This document shows positions 24,288 to 35,325 of a stretch of 64,000 nt of DNA, piece by piece. The notes under the pieces were generated by a model. The model ran no database searches. It was given only the letters and a program-made list of their open reading frames with translations, and was not told the DNA's origin. This DNA is from Gordionus sp. m RMFG-2023 (lineage: Eukaryota > Nematomorpha > Gordioida > Chordodea > Parachordodidae), in assembly GCF_954871325.1 (NCBI RefSeq), contig NC_088779.1, positions 17,672,846 through 17,736,845 of the forward strand, given 5' to 3'. Position 1 is the stretch's first letter; each line of letters opens with the position of its first letter. Both the position numbers and the translations under genes were made by a program.

Positions 24288-25460
24288 TGTAACCAAATTA
24301 TGAAGTCCATGCCCTAACCCTAAATGATGCTCATAATCCCCCAATCTGACGCTTTGACAATGGTCCTAACATCAGTTATCATTTGTATTATTTTGATTTT
24401 TAAATCGAACTCCTCTTCAATACCATCAATCTCAGATAATATGGTACAGTATGCTTTTATTTCATATTTTTATTTAAGTTAAAATATTTTAAATCAAAAT
24501 TTTCATCTTAATAATGAAGACTAAATATGATATAATTTCGACGCTTGAACATAAATCAAAAGTGATAAACAAAATTTTGGCCCAGAATCAATCAGATTTA
24601 AAACATGCGCCTTTATAGATAAATAAACATCATCTAGTGCACCCCAACTAACTAAAATATAAATTATATATAAATATAAGTCTTAAAATAAATTACTGTG
24701 AAAATGGATTATGTTTATTATAATCTTCCTCATCTTTTTTCTCCAATTTTAAACAAGGTTCACTATAAATATAATCAGCATTTGTGCTTTTCTTATTTTC
24801 ATTCTTCAAAATAAGATTTCCAAAGTACCACCAGACAGCTTGATTTATGTTTAGTAGAGAGCGTTTTTATTTCATATTATTGTATAAAGGGTGTTTTAAA
24901 AAGTGAAATTCCATAAAAATAATTAATATGTATTGTTTGTGGAAATATGATGTAGGAATTAATTTAAATGGTTTACACTATTCTATTATACATAGCAATA
25001 GAATACAATTCATATTTAATTTTATTAATGTTAATATTCAAATTTTAAATAATAATAATTTAATATATTATAATAAAACAGCATTTTAAAAATTATACAT
25101 GCCGCGTCACCGCCATATTCAGGCGTGAATATGTGGCAGATTAATAAAAGGCCAATGAGCTAAAATTTGGGTGAATTATTGATGCCAATATATTACTGTC
25201 ATCATACATATAGTGAAGGAAATATATAATTTTTATTATATGCATATTGTTATGATCTTCACAAATAATAAAAATTGTATTTTTAAAAGAATTAACTACT
25301 TCTAAATGCCTCTTTAGGTTTGAACTGCTAATATTTGAAAAAGATATCTTGTTTTTGCATAAAGAGAATTTTGCACATTGTATGGTTACTTCCATTCTTT
25401 TCACATAAAGTAAAATACTTACGTAATATGTAATTCTTGCTAAAAAAATACAATTTAACA
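24288..25460 (-). pseudogene. Dead hAT transposase L, 5' part with BED finger trace
   Basis: It continues remnant L after the foldback insertion: the minus strand near 24290-24450 reads in pieces such as SEIDGIEEEFDLKIKIIQMI. At 25461-25141 a frame contains CAKFSLCKNKISFSNISSSN then LKRHLEV, a BED finger with intact C-x2/4-C and H spacing. The stretch 24500-25130 shows only AT-rich sequence with occasional open pieces. An N-terminal acidic piece may lie at 30103-29950, beyond the LINE. Confidence 0.55.
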
Positions 25461-26126
25461 ATTTTATTTAGTATAAACCCTTTATTTAACTATGTGTTTA
25501 TTTTATATACAAAAAATAAATTTCAAAATTAGAAATTTTATACAGATTACTATTTTAAAAATTGATTGTAAATATCTATATTTTAAAAAAATAAAATTAA
25601 AATAAAATATAAGTAAATCTTGTATGCAAAAGTAACTATTTTCTAATTCATTCGCATGCCTTAATCTCTATTCATTGCTCAATGCCTGCCTTGCCTAAGT
25701 AATCGATACATATAAGGAAGTTATAATATACTGAGTGAACTTCTTAAACTTCTTATTGCTGTCTCCCCAAATTGGCAACAAAAATCAGCCCAATCCTCCC
25801 CTAATTGAAGTGTCTATTATAACTCAACTTATAGACCACATATCTGAGAAGATCTATTTTTTTTAACTCCTCTATATCAATAAAAATTCAATAAACCAAA
25901 GAACACTCACAAAATCATATTCCAATTTTATTGATCCAATTAATTCTAATATTCAACCTACTAATGAATACAATGACATTTTTCCCAATTGAACATCCTA
26001 CATAAATACCAACACCATTTACAATATTTACAACACCAATAATGCTTTTAGTTCATCAATTAACAAATGTTATATCCATGATTTTATTCCATGACTTGCT
26101 TAAAAATAGGAATTGAAGCACTGCCA
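25461..26126. other. AT-rich intron DNA before the LINE
   Basis: No gene and no clear element ends are seen. Composition shifts to C-rich/T-rich from about 25740 onward, matching the strand bias of the LINE, so the LINE 5' region may begin here. Confidence 0.35.
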
Positions 26127-26528
26127 CAACAGAAGTTTCCTGCACATTTATACATTACATATTTTATCTTTCATTTTTTTCTCTTAAAACTTACTTTTTA
26201 AACTTAATTATTAACACATCAACATTAACTTTCCAAAAATTTAACATTTAAATTACACATTTTCCTTATATATATATTACACATTACAAATTCTCTACTT
26301 ACTTGCATATATTTCTTTTTGAACAAATACAACAGAAGTTTCCTGCACATTTATACATTACATATTTTATTTTTTATTTTTTTCTCTTAAACTTACTTTT
26401 TAAATTTAATTATTAACACATCAACATTAACTTTCCAAAAATTCAACATTTAAATTACACATTTTCCTTATATATATATTACACATTACAAATTCTCTAC
26501 TTACTTGCATATATTTCTTTTTGAACAA
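26127..26528 (+). repeat. Two ~200-bp tandem repeats in LINE 5' region
   Basis: Two nearly identical copies begin acaacagaagtttcctgcac (26126 and 26328) and run to catatatttctttttgaaca. Differences are a few bases, so the duplication is recent. Position upstream of the LINE frame suggests tandem 5'-UTR monomers, as known for several LINE families; this is inference. Confidence 0.7.
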
Positions 26529-27083
26529 TAAATTATTATTTTCTTTTTACAACACTTCTGTATTGTAATTTTTTCCTCTTTTTTAAAACTTTTTCAAAAT
26601 TTTTTTTTTTTTTTCAACACTCCAAAATTCAAACCTTCCTATACATCTTTAATTTTACTCAATTCTTTTTTAACATTTTTCTTTTACACTTGAAAACTCA
26701 AATCTCTTTATACATCTTTAATTTTACTCATACCTAAAAATACACCCAACTATAATTTCTTTTTTTTTAAAATATATATTCCTCAGTATTTTCCCTACCC
26801 ATTATATTTCACAAAGCAAATAATCAACATCACATACCAACTATTCCCTAAAATTCTTATGCCCATCTCCTTCCATATGGAAAAATCTTGGTTTTACAAT
26901 CTCATTATTCTCTATAGATCATTTCTCCTTACTCTCCATCACATCTGCATTCATTGTACAAAATAATTTGACATTTCTCTCACTGATAAGTTCTTTCACT
27001 CAATTCATAGCCTCTCCTTTAGTCACACAATAGAACGCTGCCCCACGTGTTCCAAAAACATAAAAATCACCAAATCCGGCCTT

Positions 27084-27530
27084 TTCACCAAGCACAAATC
27101 CAAAGGCTGTGCTTGTCCTGAGTCTGGAAAGCGTCCTTCCCCTCCCTTCCAAAATCCCCTCTCCATTTTTTCTACTCACAGTTATACTTCCACCTCATCC
27201 AATAACGCCCACATACCAACCACATCAGACACATTCATTTCCCTCCCACCTACCACTCACGTCGACATCATTAACTTTCTAAAATCTGACAAACCTCCCA
27301 TTATATCTAGAATTCCCAAAGGCTCTAGAATACAAGTAGCCAAAGCTCTCTCTACCTGTCTTCATTCACTATTAAATAACTTTTCCTCTCTAGATCATTG
27401 GCTCAAACTTTTTTCATTTTCTTTCACTACTCTCCAACCTCCCAATCCTGAGATTCACAAATCTTTAACCCAACAAATTAAAGACGCAACCATACACCCT
27501 CACATCCACCTTTTCTCCTCATAATTCTAA
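27084..27530 (+). pseudogene. LINE ORF, N-terminal region
   Basis: A frame reading FTKHKSKGCACPESGKRPSP continues through a Ser/Thr-rich stretch to DTFISLPPTTHVDIINFLKS and PIISRIPKGSRIQVAKALST, a segment typical of the region before the RT in this LINE group. It is shifted relative to the RT frame, which becomes open from about 27510, so at least one frameshift separates them. Confidence 0.6.
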
Positions 27531-27539
27531 AAAACTTTC

Positions 27540-29811
27540 CAGCCTCCAATTAAAGGCTAAGATAATTTCTAATAAAATAAACAATCTAAACATCAAATCT
27601 GCTCTCCGCTTACTAGCATCTGACAGCTCAATTGCAACCAGTAATGAGGAGAGCTACAACAAACTTAAACTTAAGCACCCTTCTGGAGGTGACCTCATAC
27701 CTCCTCCTCCGCCCAACATATTTCCCACTAATTTTACCCCCGTCGAGGTGCGCAAAAGTATTCTATCCTTTCATCACGACTCCTCGCCCGGGTACGATGG
27801 GCTTCGCCCCATCTTCCTCCAGGACCTTACATCCCCCCTCATAGTCAGCCAAATAACATTCTGCAACAAAATAGCACATGGACCTGGTCCCGAATTAATC
27901 AGGCCACTCCTGTTCGGCGCTAAATTAATCGCACTCGAAAAGCCGAACAAGGACATCCGGCCGATAGCAATCGGGACCGTATTCCGTCGTCTCGTTGCTA
28001 AACTCATAGCTTCCAAAATTAAGGACAACGCAGCCTTAATTTTAGCACCCCATCAACTCGGTATTGGCATCCAGGGCGGTTGCGAAATAGCCACACACGC
28101 TACTCGCATCCATCTCCAAACCAACCCTAGTGACGAAATCCTCGTCAAAATTGATTTCTCTAACGCCTTCAACTCCATTCGCCGTTCCCACTTTCTTCCA
28201 CAAATATACCACTCATTTCCCACCTTCTCCCAATTTTTCCACTCCTGCTATTCCAAGCCATCTCATCTCCAATTCAACAACTACTTACTTTCATCATCTG
28301 AAGGGATCCAGCAAGGCGATCCTCTAGGCTCGATACTTTTCTGCATTGGAATCAACGAAATGGTCAAAAACATTTCTACCAACTGCAATCTTCCACTCCA
28401 CACTTGGTACATCGACGACGGAATATTCTGCGGCTCCCCTCACGAGGTCGCCAAGGCCCTCGCCATCTTTAATACATATTCCGCCGCAATTGGACTTTCA
28501 CTTAACGAACAAAAAACCGAGATCTGTCCACTTCATTGTTCCATCCCATTCACCCATAACTTCCTTACAACCGAGCTATCATCCCTCACTCATCTCGGCG
28601 CACCTGTCGGTGGCTTGCAATCCATTAATCACTTCTTCTCTAACGCATCATCTAGCTTACTTCATTTCAAAAACATCTCTAAATTTCTCCCTCGCCATCA
28701 AGCTTTTTTTCTCCTCAAAAACTTTTACTACATTCCTAAAATTCTTTACGCTCTTCGATCCACCTCAATCTTTAAATTTCCCGACTCACTAAAATCATTT
28801 GAAACTTCCGTCAAATCTCTTGCCGAAGAGATCCTTAATCTTCGCTTCAACCATAATTCATGGCTACAAGCATCACTTCCATGCAAGCTCGGGGGCATCG
28901 GCTTACGCTCACCTCTAACTCTTTCCATCAGTGGATTCATCGCCTCCCGCCTCTCATCTGACTCACACATTAGCCAGCTTTCTCACTTTCCTGACCCATT
29001 ATTAGCTGAAGCCTAGACCATTTGGGACAATTCCGTTGTCCCAAACACTCCTCGACCCTCCTCCTGTTTACAGAGAAACTGGGATACTCCACTCAACGAA
29101 GGCTCCGTCGCTTACCTAAAATCGAGCCTTCATGACGACGATCTCACAGCCTTTCACCGATTAAACCAAGGATCGGGTTACGAGTTTCTGGAAACTATAC
29201 CCTCCAACAACCTCGACTTGTTGCTGACCGCTGACGAGCTAAGATTTGCCATTGGATTACGGCTCAATTGCGAAATTGTTCTACCGTACCAATGCAAACA
29301 TTGCGAAACCAGCGTCGATCGCAAGGGCAGACATTGCCGCTTTTGCCGAGGCCGTTTTCCACGGCACACCAATTGCAATGACATCATATTGCGCGCTCTC
29401 AAATCCGCAGTCATTCCATCAAGACATGAACCGACCGGCATTTTTAGATCCGACGGAAAACGTCCTGATGGAATGTCCTTGATTGCTTGGTCAAGGGGCC
29501 AGCTACTAGTCTGGGACTTCACCTGCATTGACCCAAATGCACCATCCAACCACAACGTCGATGCCCTCGCTCTAGCAGAAACTCGTAAAACTATCAAATA
29601 TAGTTCCATAGACCCCTCTTTCTTATTTATACCTATCGCCAGCTCTACTCTTACCACCTTCGGTAGCAAAGCTCTAAGTTTTTTTAAAGAATTAGGCAAA
29701 CGGATTCGGGAAAAAACCGATCAGCCTAAAGAGTCCCTTTTCTTACGACAAAGACTTGCTACCGCCATCATTCGCTCTAACTACCTAAGTTTCATCTCTT
29801 CCATTGAATAA
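27540..29811 (+). pseudogene. LINE reverse transcriptase plus restriction-like endonuclease
   Basis: One reading frame from about 27540 to 29811 is broken by a single in-frame TAG at 29014. RT motifs in order: SSPGYDGLRP (27784), IALEKPNKDIRPIAIG, VKIDFSNAFNSI (motif A, first Asp), SSEGIQQGDPLGSILFCI (motif B), TWYIDDGIF (motif C with YIDD), LNEQKTE (motif D). After the stop follow CKHC...HCRFC...RH-x3-N, and the nuclease core GKRPDGMSLIAWSRGQLLVW then DFTCID and AETRKTIKY, matching a PD-(D/E)xK fold. Codons before 27748 (SALRLLASDSSIATSNEESY) belong to the same frame. The stop replaces what is probably a Trp in the family (AEA-x-TIWD). Confidence 0.85.
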
Positions 29812-29890
29812 TCTCCTATGTCTATGCTCTCTCTCTCCCTTCTCTTTCCTAGTTTCCATTCTTTTATCCCTTACCCTCTTTCGCAAATTA

Positions 29891-30460
29891 TATTTTTTTT
29901 ACCTTTATTAATTTTACCATATAAAAAAATTTATTATTTGCTATAAACTTTTGATAACATATTATATCAGCAACTATTGAAATAAAGAGAGAATTTGCCC
30001 GTAAAAAAAAATGAAATGGTAAAAGATTCTCATTCTTACTTATATCTGCTATCACATCAATAGAAGTAGATGTATCATCTTCTAAATTTATAATGGAGGA
30101 CATTATTAAAACCTAGAATTTATATTATATTATAATATAATTAATAAATATAACTTGTCTTTACAAAAAATTTGGGATTGTTAAAATATAAAATCTGGTG
30201 GAATGGTAGTTTATAAAATATGATGTAGATAGATATTTTTTTAAAAATAATATTTAAATTTAATTTTCAAAATTTTTATTTTATTTATTGCTTTTTAAGT
30301 AAAAAAATAATTTTTAAAAGGATCGGGATCAAATATTTAAAAAAATGATCTCGATCACGATCCACAATTTAAGGTCAGGATCTTAAATCCTAGAAAATTG
30401 ACAAATTTAGGATCGAATCCAGGATCGGCGATCTTTTGATTCCATCCTTTAACAACTCTG
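29891..30460 (-). mobile_element. hAT end M (possible N-terminal side of remnant L)
   Basis: The stretch ends CAACTCTG at 30460, i.e. terminus CAGAGTTGTTAAAGGATGGA on the minus strand, the same terminus class as element K. Subterminal aggatcggaatc/gatcctgg words follow. A minus-strand frame at 30103-29888 begins MSSIINLEDDTSTSIDVIAD and continues LLPFHFF, resembling the acidic start before a BED finger. I infer the LINE was inserted between this and the BED piece at 25141-25461; the opposite end of the element was not identified. Confidence 0.45.
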
Positions 30461-30572
30461 TTTATCATTTATAAAACTTCATTAAAATCGTGTTTTTAAT
30501 CTCATTTATATAATCGGTCAGATTTAGGTGATTATTATGCTTTAATAATTTTAAAATTTTATTTATTTACAT

Positions 30573-30736
30573 CAGAGACCTGTGTACCATTTGCACGGCC
30601 CGCCCCTGATTTTTTTAAAATATTATATTCATTTTTGATTTTTATAGCTAATAATGGCGATTTCAAATATTTGGTTATAATATATAGGGCATGGTTCGGA
30701 TTTTTTTTTCAAAAGGGCTGGGCTTGCAGGTCTCTG
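30573..30736. mobile_element. 164-bp hAT-like MITE N
   Basis: Ends CAGAGACCTGTGTACCAT and ...GGGCTTGCAGGTCTCTG form a TIR of at least 10 bp, with TSD ATTTACAT (30565-30572) versus ATTTAAAT (30737-30744). The cggcccgcccctg / agggctgggcttg words are typical of subterminal GC-rich MITE regions. It lies 87 bp before the last SLC12A9 exon. Confidence 0.8.
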
Positions 30737-30823
30737 ATTTAAATTAAGAATAGAGCATAAATTATACAAATGTATGCTGCTTAATTATTTATTTTATTAA
30801 TTTGAATGAATATTAACATTTAG

Positions 30824-32070
30824 AAACAAGTGATTTAGTCAATCTTAAAACTCCATATTGGCTTACCTTGATCGATGGATTGCGTGTCAAGGCGTTTGTG
30901 GAACTTACTATCTCAGATACTGTGAGAGAAGGAGCTCGGCAGTTAATTCGTTTATCAGGGCTTGGAGCTATGAAACCCAACACTATAATATTAGGATTTT
31001 ACGATGATGATCTTAAACACAATCGTTTTTCACCACTTTTTGAAAAAGTTTCAGAAGGTAATACAATGTTACATGCCTTTGATCGTCAAACCCCTAAAGT
31101 ATACAAAAATTTATTTGATGCTGATGAATTTGTCGGTATTTTAAATGACTGCTTATCTATGGGTAAAAACGTGGTTCTTACTAGAAATTTTAGGAATTTC
31201 GATAAACTACGCCTATTTAATCTAGATTCCGGAATCTCTTTTTTACGAAATATAACCTTGGTCAGCGATGAATCTACCTTTAGTACTGTTTCTAATTTTA
31301 AAAAATTCCAAACGAGATGTCTAAATCCTTTCAGTTATCATATCAGCACCAATAATGGATTAAATAAAACCCGCTGTTATGTTGATGTTTGGCCACAGAA
31401 TTTTTTTAATCCACTTGGCCCAACTATTCGTTTAGACAATCCAGGAACATTATTTTTACTACAGCTAGCTTGTGTTTTAAATATGAGGCGTGATTGGAAC
31501 AAAAAAAGTACTCTCCGAGTATTAATTTGTTTAGATCCTCAGGAAAATAACTTTTCTGGCGATACAAATATATCTTCTAATGATAATCTTAGATTTGAAA
31601 GCCCTGATTCTATAAATAAGCCACATAATAACCATACATTACGCGAACTAAAAATTTTACTAAATCAGCTCAGGATACCAGCCAAAATCAAGGCAGTAGA
31701 TTGGTCTCCGGGACGTTTATTTCCATCATTATTTAATTCTAATTGTATTTCCGAAAATAACAATATGGTTTACACTAATGGAGATAATCAGGTCAATCCG
31801 GATACTTTATTTTTACCCGAAAATGATTATTTGATGTATGTTAATAAACTTGTTTCTAAACATAGCATAGGGTTAACACCTATAAATGAAAATATAATTC
31901 AAACGCCATCAAAATATGAATCACCAACTGCTGTTTGTTTCATGTATCTTCCTAAACCCAGCCCCAAATTTCACAAAGAGTATTTATTTAAATTAGATAT
32001 TCTGACAAAGGACTTACCTCCATTATGCATGGTTCATGGAATAAATACTGTCACTACAACAACATTATAG
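30824..32070 (+). CDS. SLC12A9: SLC12A9-like, last exon (cytoplasmic C-terminal domain)
   Basis: After acceptor aacatttag, two bases complete the split Glu codon, then TSDLVNLKTPYWLTLIDGLR, VKAFVELTISDTVREGARQL and LSGLGAMKPNTIILGFYDDD, the signature of the SLC12 C-terminal domain. Later come CYVDVWPQNFF, FLLQLACVLNMRRDWNKKST, ILLNQLRIPAKIKAVDW, AVCFMYLPKPSP and the terminal DLPPLCMVHGINTVTTTTL before a TAG. The exon encodes 415 residues including the completed codon. All four exons sum to an exact multiple of three (987 residues), supporting the model. The 3' end faces ARPC4 150 bp away. Confidence 0.94.
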
Positions 32071-32173
32071 CTAATTAATTTCTAAATTTGCGACTTATCA
32101 AGATTTTTAATTGTTTTGTAATATACATTGCTTTGTCCCCTGCTAATATAAAAAATAATCGATTATAAGACAG

Positions 32174-32179
32174 TTTATT
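32174..32179 (-). promoter_or_regulatory. Candidate poly(A) signal of ARPC4
   Basis: TTTATT on the plus strand (AATAAA on the minus strand) lies 44 bp beyond the ARPC4 stop. In this AT-rich context such a hexamer is weak evidence. Confidence 0.35.
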
Positions 32180-32222
32180 GTTATTTATTTAATTTTAAAA
32201 TTATTTATGAATAAACTAGGAT

Positions 32223-32738
32223 TTAAAACATTTTAAGGAATTCTTCAGCACATAACCTGGCTCTTGAATTTAAACTGATTTTCATTTCATTAATGTCTTT
32301 ATCAACTTCGGCCATAAAATAGATGATGAAATCTACTAATTTCCTTTTATTATAATCAATCATGTGTTTATTCGTAAGTAAAAATGTAATACTGTAATCA
32401 GAATGAGCGACTTTTTTTCTTAAAACTGGGAAATCAGTAGAAGCTCTTAGCATCATATGTCTCATAAATCGTCGGCACAGTATTTTTTCTACATCATCAG
32501 ATTGTTTCACCAAAATACTAAGCCTTATTGAATTGAATGATACTTCAAATTTTACTCTTTCCTTTTCATTTTTTGTCACTATCATTGGATTAGGTGCTAT
32601 TATTTCCAAACTATATTGTGTTTCAATTTCGGGTTTATCATGTTTTTCAACATATTCTGATGGAAAATTTGTTATACATAGGCATGCGGTTAGAGTTGTT
32701 TCAACAGCTTTTAAGTAAGGTATTGATGATAAAGCCAT
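32223..32738 (-). CDS. ARPC4: Arp2/3 complex subunit 4 (p20-Arc)
   Basis: An uninterrupted 171-residue frame, close to the 168 of human ARPC4. It begins MALSSIPYLKAVETTLTACL and shows the family's most conserved stretches: ENEKERV-like TKNEKERVKFEVSFNSIRLS, VKQSDDVEKILCRRFMRHMM, and KLVDFIIYFMAEVDKDINEM followed by SLNSRARLCAEEFLK. ARPC4 with ARPC2 forms the structural core of the Arp2/3 complex that nucleates branched actin filaments in the cytoplasm. The ATG at 32736-32738 fits the homologous start. There are no introns, although neighbours are heavily split; it could be a retrocopy, but the intact frame and conserved sequence argue for a functional gene. It is convergent with SLC12A9. Confidence 0.97.
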   Translation of the reverse strand: MALSSIPYLKAVETTLTACLCITNFPSEYVEKHDKPEIETQYSLEIIAPNPMIVTKNEKERVKFEVSFNSIRLSILVKQSDDVEKILCRRFMRHMMLRASTDFPVLRKKVAHSDYSITFLLTNKHMIDYNKRKLVDFIIYFMAEVDKDINEMKISLNSRARLCAEEFLKMF

Positions 32739-33380
32739 TATTTACGAATTTATTTTTAAGAATAATATTATTTTTTAAATGTTATATTAATTTAAATAAT
32801 AAGGTAAAATAACATTCTAGAAAATATTTATGTGAAAAATTTAAAATACATATAGACTTACACTAAAGAATTTAAACTTAAAATCAGTCACCACCCACCT
32901 TTAAAGTAATTAACTTATACTGCAGCTCTTGGGCATAGGCTCTTTTTCTGCCCCGCTATTTTCCTTAAAATTTATGGACGTCTGTAACATTTTTCGAAAT
33001 GTTGCGCTTATAAGTACGTGCGGCTTGCCCACAAACGTGTAGAGGGCTCCTCATATTTTTTTAACTTTACACCCCAATTAACTTATGTTCCAATTAGATG
33101 GAAATGAGCTAACGTAGCTCTGTTGTTTATTCAACATCAGAGGGCATATGCACTATATATCACGGATCACGGAAATACATAAAACATACTCATATCTTCT
33201 ATCTAAACTATGCTAATCATGTAAAATTAATTTTTAAAACCGATATGAACGTATTCGTAAGTATTTATAGTGATTATGTTCAATGTTTCTAGCTTAGAAG
33301 GGAAAAGTTTATGGAAGCTGTGAAAAGTTGTTTTATGTACCGCAGCAAGACTTAAACAATTAAGGCTACTCACGAAACTA
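32739..33380. other. Upstream region of ARPC4, no gene seen
   Basis: AT-rich with moderately complex patches (32930-33060, 33110-33170). Presumably holds the ARPC4 promoter, but I see no convincing TATA or other element that stands out from the background. Confidence 0.4.
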
Positions 33381-33384
33381 AATT

Positions 33385-33550
33385 ATAAAATACGGATATG
33401 AGAATGATTAGATGGATATGCGAAATATCTCAGGAAAAAGAACTAAGAGAAAGAATTGGGATAGAAGCAATAGGTAATGTCGTGAGAAGTAATGGATTGA
33501 GATGACATGAAAATGCCAGATTTGATCTGAAAGGGGATTAGAAGGGAAAA
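33385..33550 (+). pseudogene. LINE reverse-transcriptase 3' fragment
   Basis: The reading RMIRWICEISQEKELRERIG continues IEAIGNVVRSNGLRWHENAR, the C-terminal RT/thumb region seen in RTE- and CR1-like LINEs (typical pattern MLRWMCGV...LRWFGHVMR). Only about 50 codons remain, and flanks show no further coding trace. Confidence 0.65.
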
Positions 33551-35317
33551 TGGCCTACCCGGGCAAACCTGAAAAAGGGTCACTAAAAAACGGATAAGGT
33601 TTCTTTTTTTGAGATTTATTATAACGGTTCATTAAAGTGTCGCTATATATCTTGATATGAATATTAATGATTTGAATGGTTAATTGTTGAACTTCATTTA
33701 GCATTAATGTAAAAAGGCCCAAAATAAATATTCTACCCCCCCCCCCTCCAACACATAACGCTGCTTTAGTTGGATTGCTCCAATAGACATTTTTGAAAAA
33801 ATTTAGTCTAGTTCTTACAAAGTTTTGGAAATGCAAAGCATTTCAAATGATCGTGCAATTATGGCAAAACAAAAACGGTCAATTTGTGAGCACTATTAGC
33901 CTTATAAATGGATAGATTTAATCATTTGTAATCCAAATTGGATAAATTAAATTTTGACAGTGCATATTGATGTATACCTAATTTTACATTAATTCAAATA
34001 TTTTTTATATTAGTGTTCATTACTTAAATTCAATCATGATTATATGCCAGTTGAAAAAAGAAGAATAAAAGCGGCAGTAATTAAATGATAATTTTCATAT
34101 TAAAATTTTATAAATCGAATTATTTAATCTGATTTTTAATGTATAAGATAGGGTAAGATTTTTTTTTAAAAAATAGGTCATTGGAGCAATCATGATATAT
34201 TGTTTGATAATTAATTGATTATCTTTGCTTAAATTACATTTTGAAGGTGTCGAAAAATATATGGAAAAAAATGAAATTAAATATAGCATCCCAAATTGAA
34301 CAAAAATACATCTAGACCACTAATATCAAGCGACGATAAATCTAAATATGACATTAGTGATTTAACTAGTGAAGGCCATGGTTTTTGGTCTGAACTTTAC
34401 ATAGTAGATCGAACCACGGTCATCAGAATAAAAGATAAGTCCAAACTAATACTAAATAAAAAAGACCGGTCTTTTAATTTTTTTTGTTATTTTGAAAATA
34501 AAAATATCAGCCAATATTATAACAGGTTTTAATTTGTATGTTGTAAATGTCGACACGACCTGTAGAAATTTTCTATTTTTTTGGCCCAGTCCCAATAATT
34601 TTTATGAAGGAAAACGAAATAAATTTCCCCAATTTTAGCTTTAAAAACATTAAAATATATTGCACTTACCGGCCCGGCCTCTAATAAGCGATACTACCAT
34701 CTCAAAATCATCAAAAAAATAATGTTATTTAAATTAAGAAATTTTATAAACCAATATCTTAAAATATATTACACGAATTAAATTACATTAGAATTTATTA
34801 AAAATCTACTAGGTTTTCCAGGTGGCAAATCTTTGGCCTTATAGGTCCAAGATCTAAACTTAAGTTACTATATTATTTTTTTAAATTTTGAACGAGACAT
34901 AATTTTTAATAACCGGAATGGAGAAGTCAATATTATTCAACCAGGACATTATTTCAAGCAGAAGACTTGATATCCACTATAAAAAATCTTTTCAGCAGTA
35001 ATATAATATAATCAGCCAATATTTTTATTTGATATGAACAAATGTTTGGTCAACTCTAATAGAATAGAAATAACTATGGTTTGTGTACCATAAAAAGGAA
35101 CATAAAAGCTTATTTAAAATTAAAATTTTGAAATTAGTTATTTTCCACAATTATTTTAAGAATGCTGAGCATATTTTATCATTTTTGGAAAATGGGGGAG
35201 AAAAGTTTAAGATTTTTTGAGCGGAATTTTTGGGCGGTTATCATAATTTTTAAAACATATTTGCATCTCAAGACCATTTTTATAAAAAAAATAAAATTCG
35301 CGAATTTTTTTTTAAAA
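33551..35317. other. Non-coding stretch with a C-tract and an unassigned ORF
   Basis: A pure C run of about 11 lies at 33737-33747. A 78-codon plus-strand frame at 34296-34532 (starting NKNTSRPLISSDDKSKYDIS) has less biased composition than its surroundings but I do not recognise it, and it could be a transposon relic or chance. Other sequence is AT-rich; a gtcgacacgacctg / ggcccggcctc containing patch at 34545-34690 resembles MITE subterminal sequence without defined ends. Confidence 0.35.
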
Positions 35318-35325
35318 TTCATAAC

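Larger units (their letters stand above)
26530..29890 (+). mobile_element. RLE-type LINE (non-LTR retrotransposon) in SLC12A9 intron
   Basis: A non-LTR element of the class with a C-terminal restriction-like endonuclease (R2/CRE/Utopia-like organisation). It contains an N-terminal region (27084-27510), a reverse transcriptase (27540-29016) and a zinc-knuckle plus endonuclease (29017-29811). GC content is much higher than in flanking DNA, and codon use is C-ending, which suggests a younger or horizontally maintained element compared with neighbours. Ends are approximate: I found no target duplication and no poly(A) tail. Confidence 0.8.

Noticed and set aside
19126-25460. Two separate hAT elements on either side of foldback 2
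   Set aside because: The CCATCAAC duplication and the same-strand coding trace on both sides indicate one hAT remnant split by the insertion.
29178-29699. 173-codon minus-strand frame opposite the LINE endonuclease
   Set aside because: It is a shadow of the GC-rich plus-strand RLE coding sequence, whose motifs are canonical.
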